Source: Ustilaginoidea virens (lineage: Eukaryota > Ascomycota > Sordariomycetes > Hypocreales > Clavicipitaceae). From it: a stretch of DNA of 64,000 bases. Below, in pieces: positions 47,733 through 58,660 of the stretch. The stretch is taken from assembly GCF_000687475.1 (NCBI RefSeq), contig NC_057318.1, positions 4,092,001-4,156,000 on the forward strand. The letters are read 5' to 3'. Position numbers and translations under genes: made by a program. Position 1 is the stretch's first letter, and every line of letters starts with the position of its first letter. The notes beneath the pieces were generated by a model. It ran no database searches, was not told the origin of the DNA, and saw only the letters and a list, made by a program, of their open reading frames with translations.

Positions 47733-48062
47733 GGCATAGGATCTGATAAGCACACCGCAGACAGGTACGCAGTCCTCACACTTAATTTCCTCGGCAAGAG
47801 ACCTAATGGTCGACTAGCTATTGCAGCCTTCACACGTGAAACAGCGACCGTTGACTCGCTTCAAGCCAACATGCTCATCGGCATAGATTGTCTTGGACCT
47901 GAACAGGTCGACATTATCAACAGTGGAGGTCACGCTATATTGACTAAATGTGAAGATATTTACATTCTAATGTCAGCTTGGCATCGAACTCCACCAGCGA
48001 TTCAACCAGTTGAGGCTTCCAATACGACAATTATTCCCCTAAATTCTCAAGCCCCAACTTGA
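47733..48062 (+). pseudogene. Retropepsin-like fragment of a Ty3/gypsy-type retroelement
   Basis: An open stretch of 110 codons without a proper start. It contains ANMLIGIDCLGPEQVDII preceded by GRLAIAAFTRETATVD. The block MLIG-D-LGPE is characteristic of the C-terminal half of the aspartic protease region in Pol polyproteins of fungal Ty3/gypsy-type elements. The N-terminal catalytic part and reverse transcriptase are not found next to it, so this is a remnant. The integrase-like fragment about 200 bases downstream supports the reading. Confidence 0.55.
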
Positions 48063-48270
48063 TTGAACTGCCACCCGACCCAGTGGAAGAATAGAACAAG
48101 AAGACGACGATAAATCCACGGATAAAAAGAAAGGTGCGGGTCGGTTCTTCGTTTGGAATAATCTACGGACATTCCACGATCACGACAGACAGACGGAAAC
48201 TCGTGAGAAGACGATTATTAAAGTACCAACTTATTGAACGAAAACTATAGTAGTTAGAGACTGACGAGTC

Positions 48271-48699
48271 TTGGAGGGTGGTGTGTCAACTAAATTACAG
48301 GAGTTCCATGATGCCAGAGGGCATTTCGGCCCAGCGATTGTCCTGCAGGCAATCAGAGGGAAGTTTTACTGGCCATCTCGAACTAGAGACGTCGGCTGGC
48401 ATAGGACTGGTATACAGTATCAGACAGTACAGCAGACATATCTAAACATGCCGCAAATGCGGAATACATCTTTAGACGAGTTCAACCGGCCACAGCCATT
48501 ACCTTTCCAGGACCATGGGGAAAATACTTTGCTTAGCACATACGACTTGCCAGGTTGGAAGCATTTGCCAAGTGGGGAAGCCGACTTTATCGAGTCTCGC
48601 GAGAGGACCGCGAGCTATTCTGACTTGATAATAATAAATCAGTGGATAAGCCGCCTTGAGGTAGATTACAAACTTCAGTTTGAAAACTGGGTGATTTAG
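48271..48699 (+). pseudogene. Integrase zinc-binding-like fragment of the same retroelement
   Basis: The first 45 codons or so read LQEFHDARGHFGPAIVLQAI and then FYWPSRTRDV. This matches the H-x3-H plus WP pattern of retroelement integrase zinc-binding domains, though the expected CxxC pair is eroded. The rest (QFENWVI end) is unrecognised. There is no clean start codon and the flanks are full of stops. With the protease fragment upstream, this supports a decayed gypsy-type element. I did not identify LTRs. Confidence 0.5.
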
Positions 48700-48945
48700 C
48701 AGAGTTATACCGACTAAACACTAGAAACTCGCGAATACTCCGGGCTAAGCCCGATGAACTGATTCCAGTTCGACTAAAAGACGCTTCACTTCGAAGCTTG
48801 ACGACTATTTTTTAAAGTAGTCTGCACGGGAAAAGGTAAGTCTGAAATCAAATAAGGATTGATTTCCAAGCCTAACCAAAGAGAAGTAGACATATCCAGC
48901 ACTGCGCAGTCATCCAGCAAACCCATCAATTCTCCATCACCAAAA

Positions 48946-49546
48946 ATGGATCCCGAATCATATTCGCATTTCTATCTATTCTATTATATTTGCTATATTC
49001 TGAATCGATTCTTTATCCCTATTTTCTGGAGCATTTTCCCTGCGCGATATATCCCTCGCCGCCTATCGGCCATTTCCAACAAACCGTAATACGGCCACTT
49101 ACAACGGCTACGACTGTACGGCAGCTTCTATCGCCACTGCCGTGGCTATCAACGCTGTCGCCGTCATCATCCTTACGGCTGCTACTATCGCGGCCGGTTG
49201 CCTGCTATTACCGCCGTGCCCTACCTTGTACGGCGGCTTGCACCTTTGCTGCTGCTTCGGGCAGCTCCGCGAGGCCAAAGCGGAACTCGGTGCCTTCAAG
49301 ACGAGAGTCGACAATCAACACAGGGCCGTCGAGAGGACGCTGGCCGAGCTGCGCCAGGAGGTCCACGCCGCTCTACGCAATTGTGTCGAGTTCATTTGCT
49401 TAGAGTTAATAACAGCTTTTATCTACGGTCACGGATCGGGCAAGGGCGCACAGGCGGCCAGGACTGAACCAAGTCCTTTTTTTCTTCTTCCCCCTCCAAC
49501 CCCAGCGATTTGTTTTCTTTCCCGCTGCAATGCATACCACCGTTGA
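48946..49546 (+). other. Broken ORF pair: hydrophobic N-part and membrane/coiled-coil part
   Basis: An ATG at 48946 opens 47 codons of aromatic, membrane-like sequence (SHFYLFYYICYILNRFF). The adjacent frame, open from about 49005 to 49546, carries another hydrophobic segment (AVAVIILTAATIAAGCLLL), a Cys-rich patch (HLCCCFGQL) and a helix with heptad-like spacing (about 49270-49375). A single frame change or an unseen intron would join them. The second frame has no good ATG of its own. I recognise no family; either a decayed gene or a gene with an intron I cannot place. Confidence 0.35.
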
Positions 49547-50100
49547 CAGACCAAAGTTCCTGGCCATCGTCTCCAGACTTGTTAGAAATGGGAGCTCAGC
49601 ACTATAACGCACGCCTTCAAAAAGATGGATGCCAACGGCTAGGCAACGGCACTGCGAGCTGCTGCAAGAGACAATAGGCTGCTCAGCCGACTCGCCGTCA
49701 TGGCCGCAGCCGTTATTATCCCTCTTTGAAATACAAAATGTCACGCCGTCCTCGGTTATGCCGCAGTAGGCTCCGGACCAGTAGCCCCTTGGGGCTACCC
49801 CTATTCCCACTATATGTAGCTGTAGGAACATGTACCAGCAAGCTGGGCTTGTTCTGATCAATCATCAATATTGCATTTTTTCGTGCGCATTCGGACAAAA
49901 GAATGTTCGACCTCCCACAGGAACCGACCAGGAAGAGAGACACCACGGCGATGAATTTGCGGCCAAAGAGAAGAATGCGACATTCGATTGCAGGACCCTC
50001 AAATGGGAATGATGAGGACATTGACGACAAGATGGAAGCGTGTGGGGAATCAGTTGGGGGAAAGATGACCACGTGGGGAAAAAAAAGGCTATTTACCAAC

Positions 50101-51128
50101 TCGAACCGAAAAAGCCGGCGAGGTTCTGCCATGGAAGCTATCACGATATTTATCGCCACGAAACTGCCCGGATCAATGGCATCTCTGACGACATCCACCA
50201 AAGCGTCCGGGGTGGACTAAAGGTACAAACTGTGGAGAACTATCAGCCGGCCCATTTAGAGCGCTTTCCACGGAATTGCGCCGCGGGTGCTCCGAGGAAA
50301 AGTCAAAGTTCCCAGCAGTGCTGGTGTGAAGCGAACCTCGAGCGAAGTAGGGGCCGCTCTGCCGCCCAGCCGCCCAGCAAGCGAATATCCTCAGCATCTC
50401 CGGTCAAGGCAAGCGTATCCCTGCCCGACAGGGTCCACCGGCGTGTCATCTTGCGCGGCTTTGCAGTGCCAAATCTACAGAGCAAAGCCGTGCGCGACCT
50501 CGGTCAGTACCTTGGCGGGCTGCATCAACGGACACGAATCCCTGCGCGATGCCGGCTTTCTCCACAGGGACATGTTCATCAACAATCTCATGTTCAACGC
50601 GGACTCTGCCAATCCTTCCTGGGCATCTCTCCTGATCGATCTAGACCTTGCAGCTAGGGAACCGCGGGTTGCTTCTTCTGGAGCCAGGGGTATCACGGGC
50701 ACGCGGGCCTTGATGGCCGTTGGAATTCTTCTCAACGAGCCCCATTCGTTTATGCACGATCTCGAATCGTTTTTCTGGGTGCTCTTCTGGATCTGTATTC
50801 ACTACCATGGTTCCGGGAGAAGAAGGACGAGTAAAATATTCGAAAGCTGGAACTATCTCGACGCGGGCTATCTGGCTGTCGTGAAAAAAAAAAAAAAAAA
50901 GGCATCGTTGCGAGCGAGGCCGGCCGACTTGCCGAGATGGCAAATGCCTATTTTACCCCTGCTTTTCGAGCATTGATACCGTGGGTTGACGCATTGCGAA
51001 AGGTAGTCTTTCCGGATAACCAGCGATGGGTAACCCAGGACGCGAAGCTTTACGGCGCAATGACAGCCGTACTTTGCGAAGCGCTGCAGGATCCGGCGTG
51101 CCAGAAGGTTCATGGACCGATCTATTGA
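50101..51128 (+). pseudogene. FunK1-type fungal protein kinase pseudogene
   Basis: Fungal-specific kinase-like family (FunK1). The order of conserved blocks is intact but they alternate between two reading frames. IHQSVRGGLKVQTVENY comes near 50190-50240, a short KRTSS-type segment follows at 50320, and SKRISSASP plus DRVHRRVILR lie at 50375-50455. The catalytic region then runs from about 50510: ESLRDAGFLHRDMFINNLMF, LIDLDLA, TGTRALMA and HSFMHDLESFFWVLFWIC. The end at 50905-51128 includes FRALIPWVDALRKVVFP. At least three or four frameshifts are needed, one of them exactly at a 17-A run (50883-50899). HRD and the DFG-equivalent DLD are kept. No intact start is visible. A sequencing error could explain the A-run shift but not the others. 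Confidence 0.8.
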
Positions 51129-52807
51129 TTTCTTATCCATTGCCCGCCGTCCGTTGGATCCTACGGTACACTCGTTGACTTTTAACTCCTCTTACGCCTT
51201 TGGCGCCGTAGCACGAACCGGCCGCAGATGGGTGGTTTCCCAGATGGGCCTCCGGACGTCGACTGGATAACGAAACGTTGCTGTTCCAAGATGTTTGACA
51301 TGTATAATATGTAGCTGCCTACTGCCGGGCACACTGCCAACTTGACCTGGCTTGCATCCCTTACTTGGGTGTCGCAGTAGCTGACGGACTGGCCAAGGCA
51401 CTTGCAGGCTAAATAATGCTTAATGAACTTCCCTGGGCAGCTACGCCTATAGTAGAGACTAAAGACCGAGCAAAGCCAGAGGAAGAAGACAGTCACAGCT
51501 CATAGTTATGTACAGCTACGTTTAGCTTCTCCAGGGTATATTTTGGACGCGAGCCAGGAAGTAATTGCACATGTTTGGGTCAAAGTCCCGATTGTGCTGG
51601 TAAAGCCTCGGTTAAATGCCGGACTATACATCTCTACCCCGCGCGCGTCCCGTCTACATCAAGTATGTACCTCACTAGGTGCCCCTCCAATTAAATGACG
51701 ACCAATTCAGTTGCTGCCAGGGTCCTGCAACACCACAGCTGCATAACGTCACGCTGGTTAAACACGTCAAACACCGCATCGCAGGGCACAGGCAGAGACC
51801 GTGTCGGTACATGCACTTACTCCCTCGCCCCGTGGTGGTATTCTGCCGCAATGCACCACTCCCTCTCAGCCGACGGCTGTTTCCGTCGCCGTCCTTCCTC
51901 ATCCTCACGCACCTGTTTTACATCACCGAGGACCGTCGACAAAGACATGGCAACAGAGGAAAGCTTGCAGTCATTCCTTCATCCGCCCAAGCGGCATTTA
52001 TTACGGTCCCTCCTTGGTTCAGTCGTTGCTCGGCTCGTCTTCACGTCTTCGCGTCTTCCCACAAAGAGAATGCCCATCGTATTGTACATTGACTCGTGCC
52101 TGTTGTCTCCCCCGGGCCCCCGGCCTATGTTCGCATCTGCTGCGAATCCCCTCGACTTTGCACCCGACTCGATGCGTATATTGTCATACACTTTCAACTT
52201 TTGGAAACCCAGCTTGCATGTGCGTCAGAGATGCATCTGCGGCTGACTCGGAATCATCTCATCAAACGTTTTCTCTCTTTTTTGCGTCGTGTCCCACCAA
52301 ATCCATGCGACCATTGCTGGTTCGGAAGCGCAATGATATCAGAAAAGAAACAAAAGAGAAGAGGGAAAAAAAAAAAAAGGAAAAAAAAAGGGTGGGAGGG
52401 GGGGGAGCCAAGATATATAGAGGGAAGAAGAGCAAGAGAAAAAAGAAAAGCCACATGGAATGCAAAGAGGTCAATCAAAATCCATCCGAAGCAACGTTGT
52501 CCCATTTACGCCGGCGCTGGCCCCGAGATTTGGCTCCAGTTCCAACTCAACAACTCCACTGTGCAGTTCATCACGCTTGAAAAACCCTTCTTGGTTTCCA
52601 CCAAGTAATAAAAATCACCGCCAGGGCAACGGAGAGACATTTTTGCCAGCTTGCGGTATTGCAATATCCTCTCCCCCCTGAAAGTCGTTTCCTGTCGATT
52701 GGTAGTTGTGTATGCGAAAGCCCAACGCTTCGACAGGCTTGGCAAACCTTGGCTCAGTCCCTGTTACTGGTCGCGTCGCAGAGTGTAAGATCGGGCTGGG
52801 TGGTTCT
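51129..52807. other. Spacer between FunK1 pseudogene and the G3BP-like gene
   Basis: No gene recognised. Composition recovers toward the right. A-rich runs at 52367-52390 and 52435-52450 and a G run near 52400 lie about 400 bases beyond the G3BP-like stop codon (minus strand). Confidence 0.5.
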
Positions 52808-54600
52808 TTAGGCGTTGTTCCCTTGAGCACCACCTCGGCCACGAGCGGCTCCTCCACGGCCGCGGTTCGGACCAGAGAAGTTGCCCCGCTGGCTACCCGA
52901 GGCGTTGCGGTTGCCGTCAAAGCCGCCGCGTCCGCGTCCTCCCGAAGCGTTGCCGCGACCTGCGTTGTAGGTGTTGCCCCCATATGTGGTAGCCTTGATA
53001 CGCCGGGGCTCAACGACGATTTCAACACCATTGACAAGGTGAGGGTTGGCAGCAACCGTAGCCTGATAGCCCTCGACAGTCTTGAACTCGACAAAAGCGC
53101 AATTCTGTGGCACGGTTGTGTCAGATTTGTGACTCAAGGGGGGTGCAGACCGAGTTTTCATGGTACATACCTTTTGGCGGTTAATGTCAAAATAGACCAG
53201 CTCGCCGTGAGCTGACAAAGCATTGCGCAGGTCAGCATCCTGAACCTTGTCGCTGACAAACTTGACATAGCCGAGGGTGCCTTCCTTCTCGGTAGCATTC
53301 GCCGAGCTGGGTTGGGGCTTCTGGCGCTTCGAGTCGGCACCGGCCGTCTGCCATCCAGACAACTCCTTAGCGGCTGGCTCGGCAGTGGTGGCCGCGGCAG
53401 GGGCAGCAGCAGGAGACTGGGGAGCAGCAGCCGAAGCGGAACTAGCGGCGGCTGCAGAGGCAGGCGCGGGAGCGGGAGCTCGAGTCTGCGCGTGCGCTGG
53501 GGGGGTGGCCGTCTTGGCCAGGGGGACGACAGGTCGAGGTCCGGCGGCGGCGGCGGCGCGGTTGGCCCAGGTCATGGGCTTGGGAGGCATGACGGGCTCG
53601 GCGGCGGCGGCAGCAGCAGGAGCAGCAGCGGGCTCTGGCTTGGCCTTTGCGGCCGGCGACGGGACAGTAGTCTCCTTGTGCTTCTCGGGTTCGGCGACCA
53701 GCTCGTCAACGGCCTCGGCGGCAGCGGCAGCGGCAGCGGCAGCAGGTTCGGCATTGGCTTCGACTGGCTTGGGAGTCTCGGAATTCTCTTCACCGTTGAC
53801 GGGGGTGTCTTCCTGGGCAGTCACGGTTTGGTTGAGCTTTTCGTCAACAGCATCTGCGTCCAGCTTGGCGTCCAGCTTGGCGTCCTCCGCGGCCGTTTCG
53901 GGTTCAGCAGCAGTAGGGGCGGGTTCCTGCAAATCGGCAGGAGTCTCGGCTGGCTCGGCAGATTCTACCTCTCCCCCTGCTTGTTCTTCCTCGTCGTTGA
54001 TATATCTCAGGATGTCGTTGAGAACAAAGTATCCGGATGGCTGTTGCGCGAGAACAAACGTCTGAACAAACTTCTTGGGCTCGGCGCCATTGTTGGATGT
54101 CTCGCCAATGACTTGTATCACGATGTTGTCAAAGGTGGCCTGAGAGTCCACGTTGGAGACGCGGACCTTGCAGTCCTGGAAGTCCAGGGCCTTTATGCGC
54201 TCCTGGATGGCCTGGTTCGGTCAAGACAAGACAAAGACTCTGTCAGACCCAAGTTCACAAGTATTTGTATTTGTGTGTGTGAAAGCCCTCACCTGACGTC
54301 CGACGGATACATTGGCTACTTCTGCCTCGAGACCATAGACAAACTGCGAGCGTTTGCCGTAAAAGAGCTACATCAGATGTCAGTTAGCCAGGTTTCACCG
54401 AGCCCACGCTGGACATGTAGACTCACGTGAAGCTTCTCTGGTGATTTGCTGAGGGTTGTGTAATACTGCTCGACAAAGTACCAGCCCACTTCGTCCTTGG
54501 ACAGGTTATTGTTGGCAGCGTTGGAGTCGGCGCCTCCCGAGGGGGCCTGCTCAGCAGCCTTGTACTGCTCCTGTTGTGCAAAATTACCGTTGGCAGCCAT
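52808..54600 (-). CDS. NTF2-RRM protein of the G3BP / Nxt3 / Bre5 family
   Basis: Four exons, complement 54600-54427, 54367-54293, 54211-53171 and 53104-52808, give 528 aa in frame. Residues about 35-155 form an NTF2-like domain: VGWYFVEQYYTTLSKSPEKLHLFYGKRSQ split by intron 1, ending in GYFVLNDILRYINDE. A long acidic then Ala/Pro-rich linker (about 160-385) follows. An RRM spans about 393-465 (LGYVKFVSDK, FDINRQK, NCAFVEFKTVEGY) and is broken by intron 3. The tail (475-525) is RGG-rich. This is the full G3BP architecture: cytoplasmic RNA-binding proteins that nucleate stress granules and act as cofactors of the Ubp3/USP10 deubiquitinase. Assignment to the family is firm; the cellular role is by homology. 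Confidence 0.93.
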
Positions 54601-56276
54601 GGCGACTTTTCCTGCCTAAGCTATGCGCTGATGTCCTGGAGCTCGCGATGATAGCAGCCTTGTATAAACGACAACCTGGATCGATCGCGGGCGCGGGAGA
54701 TGGTTCGTGCAGGCGAGGCAAAGGCAAAAAAGGAAGGCCAACAACTCGGGAGATTCCTTCACTTGAGTATCAAGCTTTGCGATGGGAATTATCTGCCGAT
54801 TATCGATCGCGCCCAGTGGCAACGGCAGGGAAAGGGGAAAACTGGCGCCTGGTGATGGTGATGGGTGATGCAGGTGGTTGATACCAAGCAGGAGGGAGGA
54901 AGGGACTGGATTGGACAGGAGTCGCCGCAGAGTGGAGAGTGTAGAATGAATAACGCACAAAACGTGGCAAGGGAGGAGGAAAAACCTGTCGAAACCTTGA
55001 AAGATTGAGAGGATAGGAGGAGAGGGAAGGGAAGAGGGGTGGACGAGGTGATGATCGGGGGGGGAAAGGGGACGAGAAACTACGTTTGTTCCGTGCAATA
55101 GGATGATGGAATGGGAATCCAAGGGGAGGGAAAAAAAAATCGCATAAAAAAGGTGGTGGTGGTGGTGGAGGTGGTCATCGTGAAGAACCCGTTGGTCCGT
55201 GCGTTGTTTTTTTTTTTTTTTTTTTTTTCACCCTTGCGATGGTGATTCTGCCGGTCTGTGGACAAGACAAGGTGGGGGGAGGGGGAAGCAGGACTGGTAT
55301 TGGTACGTTCCGTTTGTTTGCCCAGTGCATCACTTCAAGCTCTCGGCGGGTTTTCCCGACCAGGCTCCAGAGGCATCAATTGCTTCAGATACAAGAAATT
55401 CGGTGTACTTCAAGTGCCGGCCCGTGAGAATGCTGATGATCCCTTCATGACCAACTGTCATGCCCCTGGGTGGCCATGTGCCTAGTTATCGCACCCTCTC
55501 GTCGCAACTGCGACCTTGGGGCACTCGTCCTACAAATACCGCACGAGGACGCATCGAGTCTATCGGCACACAAGGAATGATATCCGCATACCTCGAGCGG
55601 AAATTTAGCCGTCCAAGAGCAGGCCCAGGAAACCAAAAAGTCAGAGAGTTGCGCAGATTTAGAATGCCTGCATTTGCTGTAGGGTGGCTATTTCCACGAG
55701 ATGCCTTTGCCGTGTATTGCCAGACGCCACACGCAATCTGCGCACAGGAGAGTCATTGTGATGATTTCAAAAGTGCGGCTGTGGTTTATGGAAGAGACTT
55801 CAGCTGACCTGTGTGCCGGTATTGCTACCTTTGTGTGTTTTTGTGTCGAGCAAAGCTGACGGACGATCTACACTACGACACTTGATGCCGCTAGCATGAC
55901 CAAGATGAAGACTCTTGCAGTGCTCAAACTCAACGACAGCAACCATCTGGAATTTGCCGGTGCACTCATCTCCACCATGTTGGGAAAGCGGGAAATCCTG
56001 CCAATCATTATGCCGACTGGCAAGAACACGGGTTCGATTGGAAACAAGACGACAAGTACAGTTCAAAGCCTCACCGTTGCAGCGGAAGCTGAGCACAGCT
56101 GATTGCTCCATTTCTGCCAAAGAATTACTGCTATTGAAGGCGTTTTGGTCCACTAGAAACCCAAGTAATGCAAAAAAAAAAAAAAACCCAAACACCGCCC
56201 GGTTGACTGACTGATTCTTGCACGCAATGTCACGACACAACCTCGACACGACCCAAGACAAGGAAAACTTCTTCTG

Positions 56277-56552
56277 CTATCGGACGTATTCAATACTGAC
56301 TGGACGTTGGGATGGCACGACACCTCTCTGGCGATTCCGTCTCCTTATACACGGTATCCAACAACAAGCAACGAGGCTGAAAAAGACACCAGCACCTATG
56401 CCAATACACAGCCCTCTTGCGACCTGAGTACCGACAGAACCTCCTAGGCCATCTGCAAGCCCGGAAGACATGGAGCTGGTACCGTTCGTTTCAGGAGAGG
56501 TAGCTACTGCTGCTGCAAGATGGAGCGTAGTATTCGAGTGCAGCCCAGGCAT
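56277..56552 (-). CDS. Possible terminal exon of a membrane protein (uncertain)
   Basis: A 91-codon frame beginning with ATG. It has a Ser/Thr/Gly-rich stretch, then a membrane segment (about 45-67: VARGLCIGIGAGVFFSLVAC), a basic stop-transfer patch (RRRNRQR) and a short tail ending in a stop. This layout is common at the C-terminus of fungal single-pass surface proteins, whose ectodomain would lie upstream near 56.6-57.3 kb on the minus strand. I could not assemble upstream exons with confidence. It may also be chance. Confidence 0.3.
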   Translation of the reverse strand: MPGLHSNTTLHLAAAVATSPETNGTSSMSSGLADGLGGSVGTQVARGLCIGIGAGVFFSLVACCWIPCIRRRNRQRGVVPSQRPVSIEYVR

Positions 56553-57245
56553 TTGAGACGTATATCGGCGATGGCTTCCGTTTATGTTTTCAGATGGAAC
56601 GCAAGTTCACCTCATTACAAACCGCCAGGAGATGGCCACGCAAAACCCCCCGAACGGGTGTTGACAGCTCGCTCTAATGGGAGCTACTCTCCCGCACAGG
56701 CAGTTGGACTCGCTTCCAAATAATAAGATGATTCCAACGGCTTGGGAAAGTCGTGTAAAAGAAGGTCCTGAGACGGGAGGAAGTGCGAATTAGTGATGAA
56801 ATGAAGCCTTGAAGCAAGCACAATGCGAAACCCGACAAGAACCCATCAACACGTTTGCCCAACTTATGGAGATGACCAAGTCACCGAAGGGGCACTCGAT
56901 GCGAGCCAACCGACCAAGCTTGACAAAGTCATTGTATCGCAGTGTATTCACCGCCAGGGGAGTCGCATGCGTAGCAGAAGACGAAAGCGTCGTAAGCCGA
57001 GTGAGTCACGCCGATACGGCGGCAATGCTTTCGACTGGCGGACTGGAGTGTGCCGACGAGCAAACCATGACTACAGATGGAAATGCGACGCAGTCACTGC
57101 CGCAGCCCGCCGGTGCGAATGCGACGTTCTTGACCGAGAGTTTGGCTCCAGCCTGCTGGCGCTTGGGAGACGGACTTGAAGATGGGGACGACGGGATGCA
57201 GTCTGACATGGGATCAATTGCATGCAGTCTGCAGCCCAACGAGTG

Positions 57246-57280
57246 TCCAACACTCCAACACTCCAACACTCCAACACTCC
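57246..57280. repeat. 8-bp CCAACACT tandem repeat
   Basis: Four consecutive copies about 375 bases upstream of mrt4. Confidence 0.8.
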
Positions 57281-57653
57281 CAACACCCCCCACTGCGGGG
57301 TGTCCAATTAGCAAGTCCCGCCCCACGGTACGGAGTATACCTCGAGCAAGTTGACCACTCAGGGGCCAGGGCGCACTATTTTATTTTTTCCCCGGCTGCC
57401 ACCGCCGGAAATCCCAAATCCCACCACCACCAGCCTTATCGATACCGCAACTTTTTTTCTTTTTACCTGCCCGCTTCTGCTCGGCTGCTATGTTGCTTTC
57501 CCAATCGCCTCGCCTCTACGAACACAGGCCTTTGACGATTGAGCCCTCTCCCGCCTCCCACCTGCATGATACAACGCATTTCCTTTGCCCGGCAGCCGGT
57601 TTCTGAACTTCCTCGGTCCCCCTTGGCCGCGACTCTCGACCTCATCCTCCACC

Positions 57654-58660
57654 ATGCCCAAGTCTAAAAGAGCAAAGGTCGTCCACCTCAACCAAGTCTC
57701 CAAAAAGACGCGGGAGCAAAAGGACAAGCTGTTTCAGAACATTCGCGATGCCATCCCCGAATACCAGCACTGCTTCGTGTTCAGCATAGACAACATGCGA
57801 AATAGCTACTTGAAGAACGTGCGCCACGAGTTGAACGATAGCAGGTACGGGCACCTACCCACCACTTCCTGGGGGGAGGGGGGGGGGTTTCGCCTTACTT
57901 TACTTCACGCGGTTTCTCTCTTTCTTTTTTTTTTTTTTTTTTTTTTTTTTGGCTTTTCTTTTCTTCTTTCCCCCATTCGCCCAGTAATAGCCCCCGACTT
58001 TGCACACTCCAGGAAGCTGAGATGGAAACACACAGGCTATTTTTCGGCAAGACCAAACTCATGGCCAAAGCGCTCGGCCAGTCGCCCTCCGAAGCCGTCG
58101 TTCCCGGAATCGAAGACCTGACCCAGTACCTCAGCGGCACGGTTGGCCTGCTCCTCACCAACCGCCCGGTCCAGTCCATCGTCGAGTACTTTGACAACTT
58201 TGAGCCGGTGGACTTTGCCCGCGCCGGCGTCACCTCCCCCCGGGACTTTACCATCCCCGCGGGCGTGGTGTACGCCACTGCCGGGGAGGTCCCCGTCGAG
58301 CACGACGTGCCGCTGGAGCACACGATTGAGCCGGAGCTGCGAAAGCTGAACGTGCCCACGCGCATGGTCAAGGGCAAAGTCGTGCTGGGTGACGAGAACG
58401 GCCAAGGGGAGGGATACGTCGTCTGCAAGGAGGGCGATGTTTTGGACTCGAGGCAAACCAGGCTCTTGAAGCTGTTTGGGGTGTGCCTGTCCAAATTCAG
58501 GGTCAGGCTTTCGGCGTAGGTTTCTTTCTTCCGATTGGTTTTCCCCCTCCTTGTTGCCTTCAATTCGTCTGCTGATACTCGCCCCAGGTACTGGAGCTCG
58601 GCGAGCGGACAAGTCACGGAGATTGACCCGGCTGCCATGGAGGGCGTGGACGAGAGTTGA
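57654..58660 (+). CDS. mrt4: Ribosome assembly factor Mrt4 (P0-like)
   Basis: Exons 57654-57844, 58036-58515 and 58588-58660 give 247 aa. Mrt4 is a nucleolar paralogue of ribosomal stalk protein P0. It occupies the P0 site on pre-60S particles and is later exchanged. The N-terminus [20 protein letters not shown] and the block [20 protein letters not shown] are characteristic. The L10-type fold continues with [29 protein letters not shown] and the insertion segment around FTIPAGVVY. The acceptor of intron 1 is the CACAG ending at 58035; an earlier AG gives the wrong frame. Intron 1 contains a long T run (57929-57950). No acidic P-protein tail is present, as expected for Mrt4 rather than P0. 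Confidence 0.95.

Larger units (their letters stand above)
54601..57653. other. Divergent intergenic region, G3BP-like to mrt4
   Basis: Three kilobases between two divergent genes. Contains GGT repeats near 55153-55175, a T run at 55207-55227, an A run at 56172-56185, a CCAACACT tandem repeat at 57246-57280 and a TACGGAGTA at 57329-57337, about 320 bases before the mrt4 start. One minus-strand frame (56277-56552) might be part of a gene. Nothing else is recognised. Confidence 0.5.

Noticed and set aside
53277..54430. Long plus-strand frames opposite the G3BP-like gene
   Set aside because: Ala/Gly/Ser-rich complements of the low-complexity linker; the minus strand has the NTF2 and RRM domains and consistent introns.
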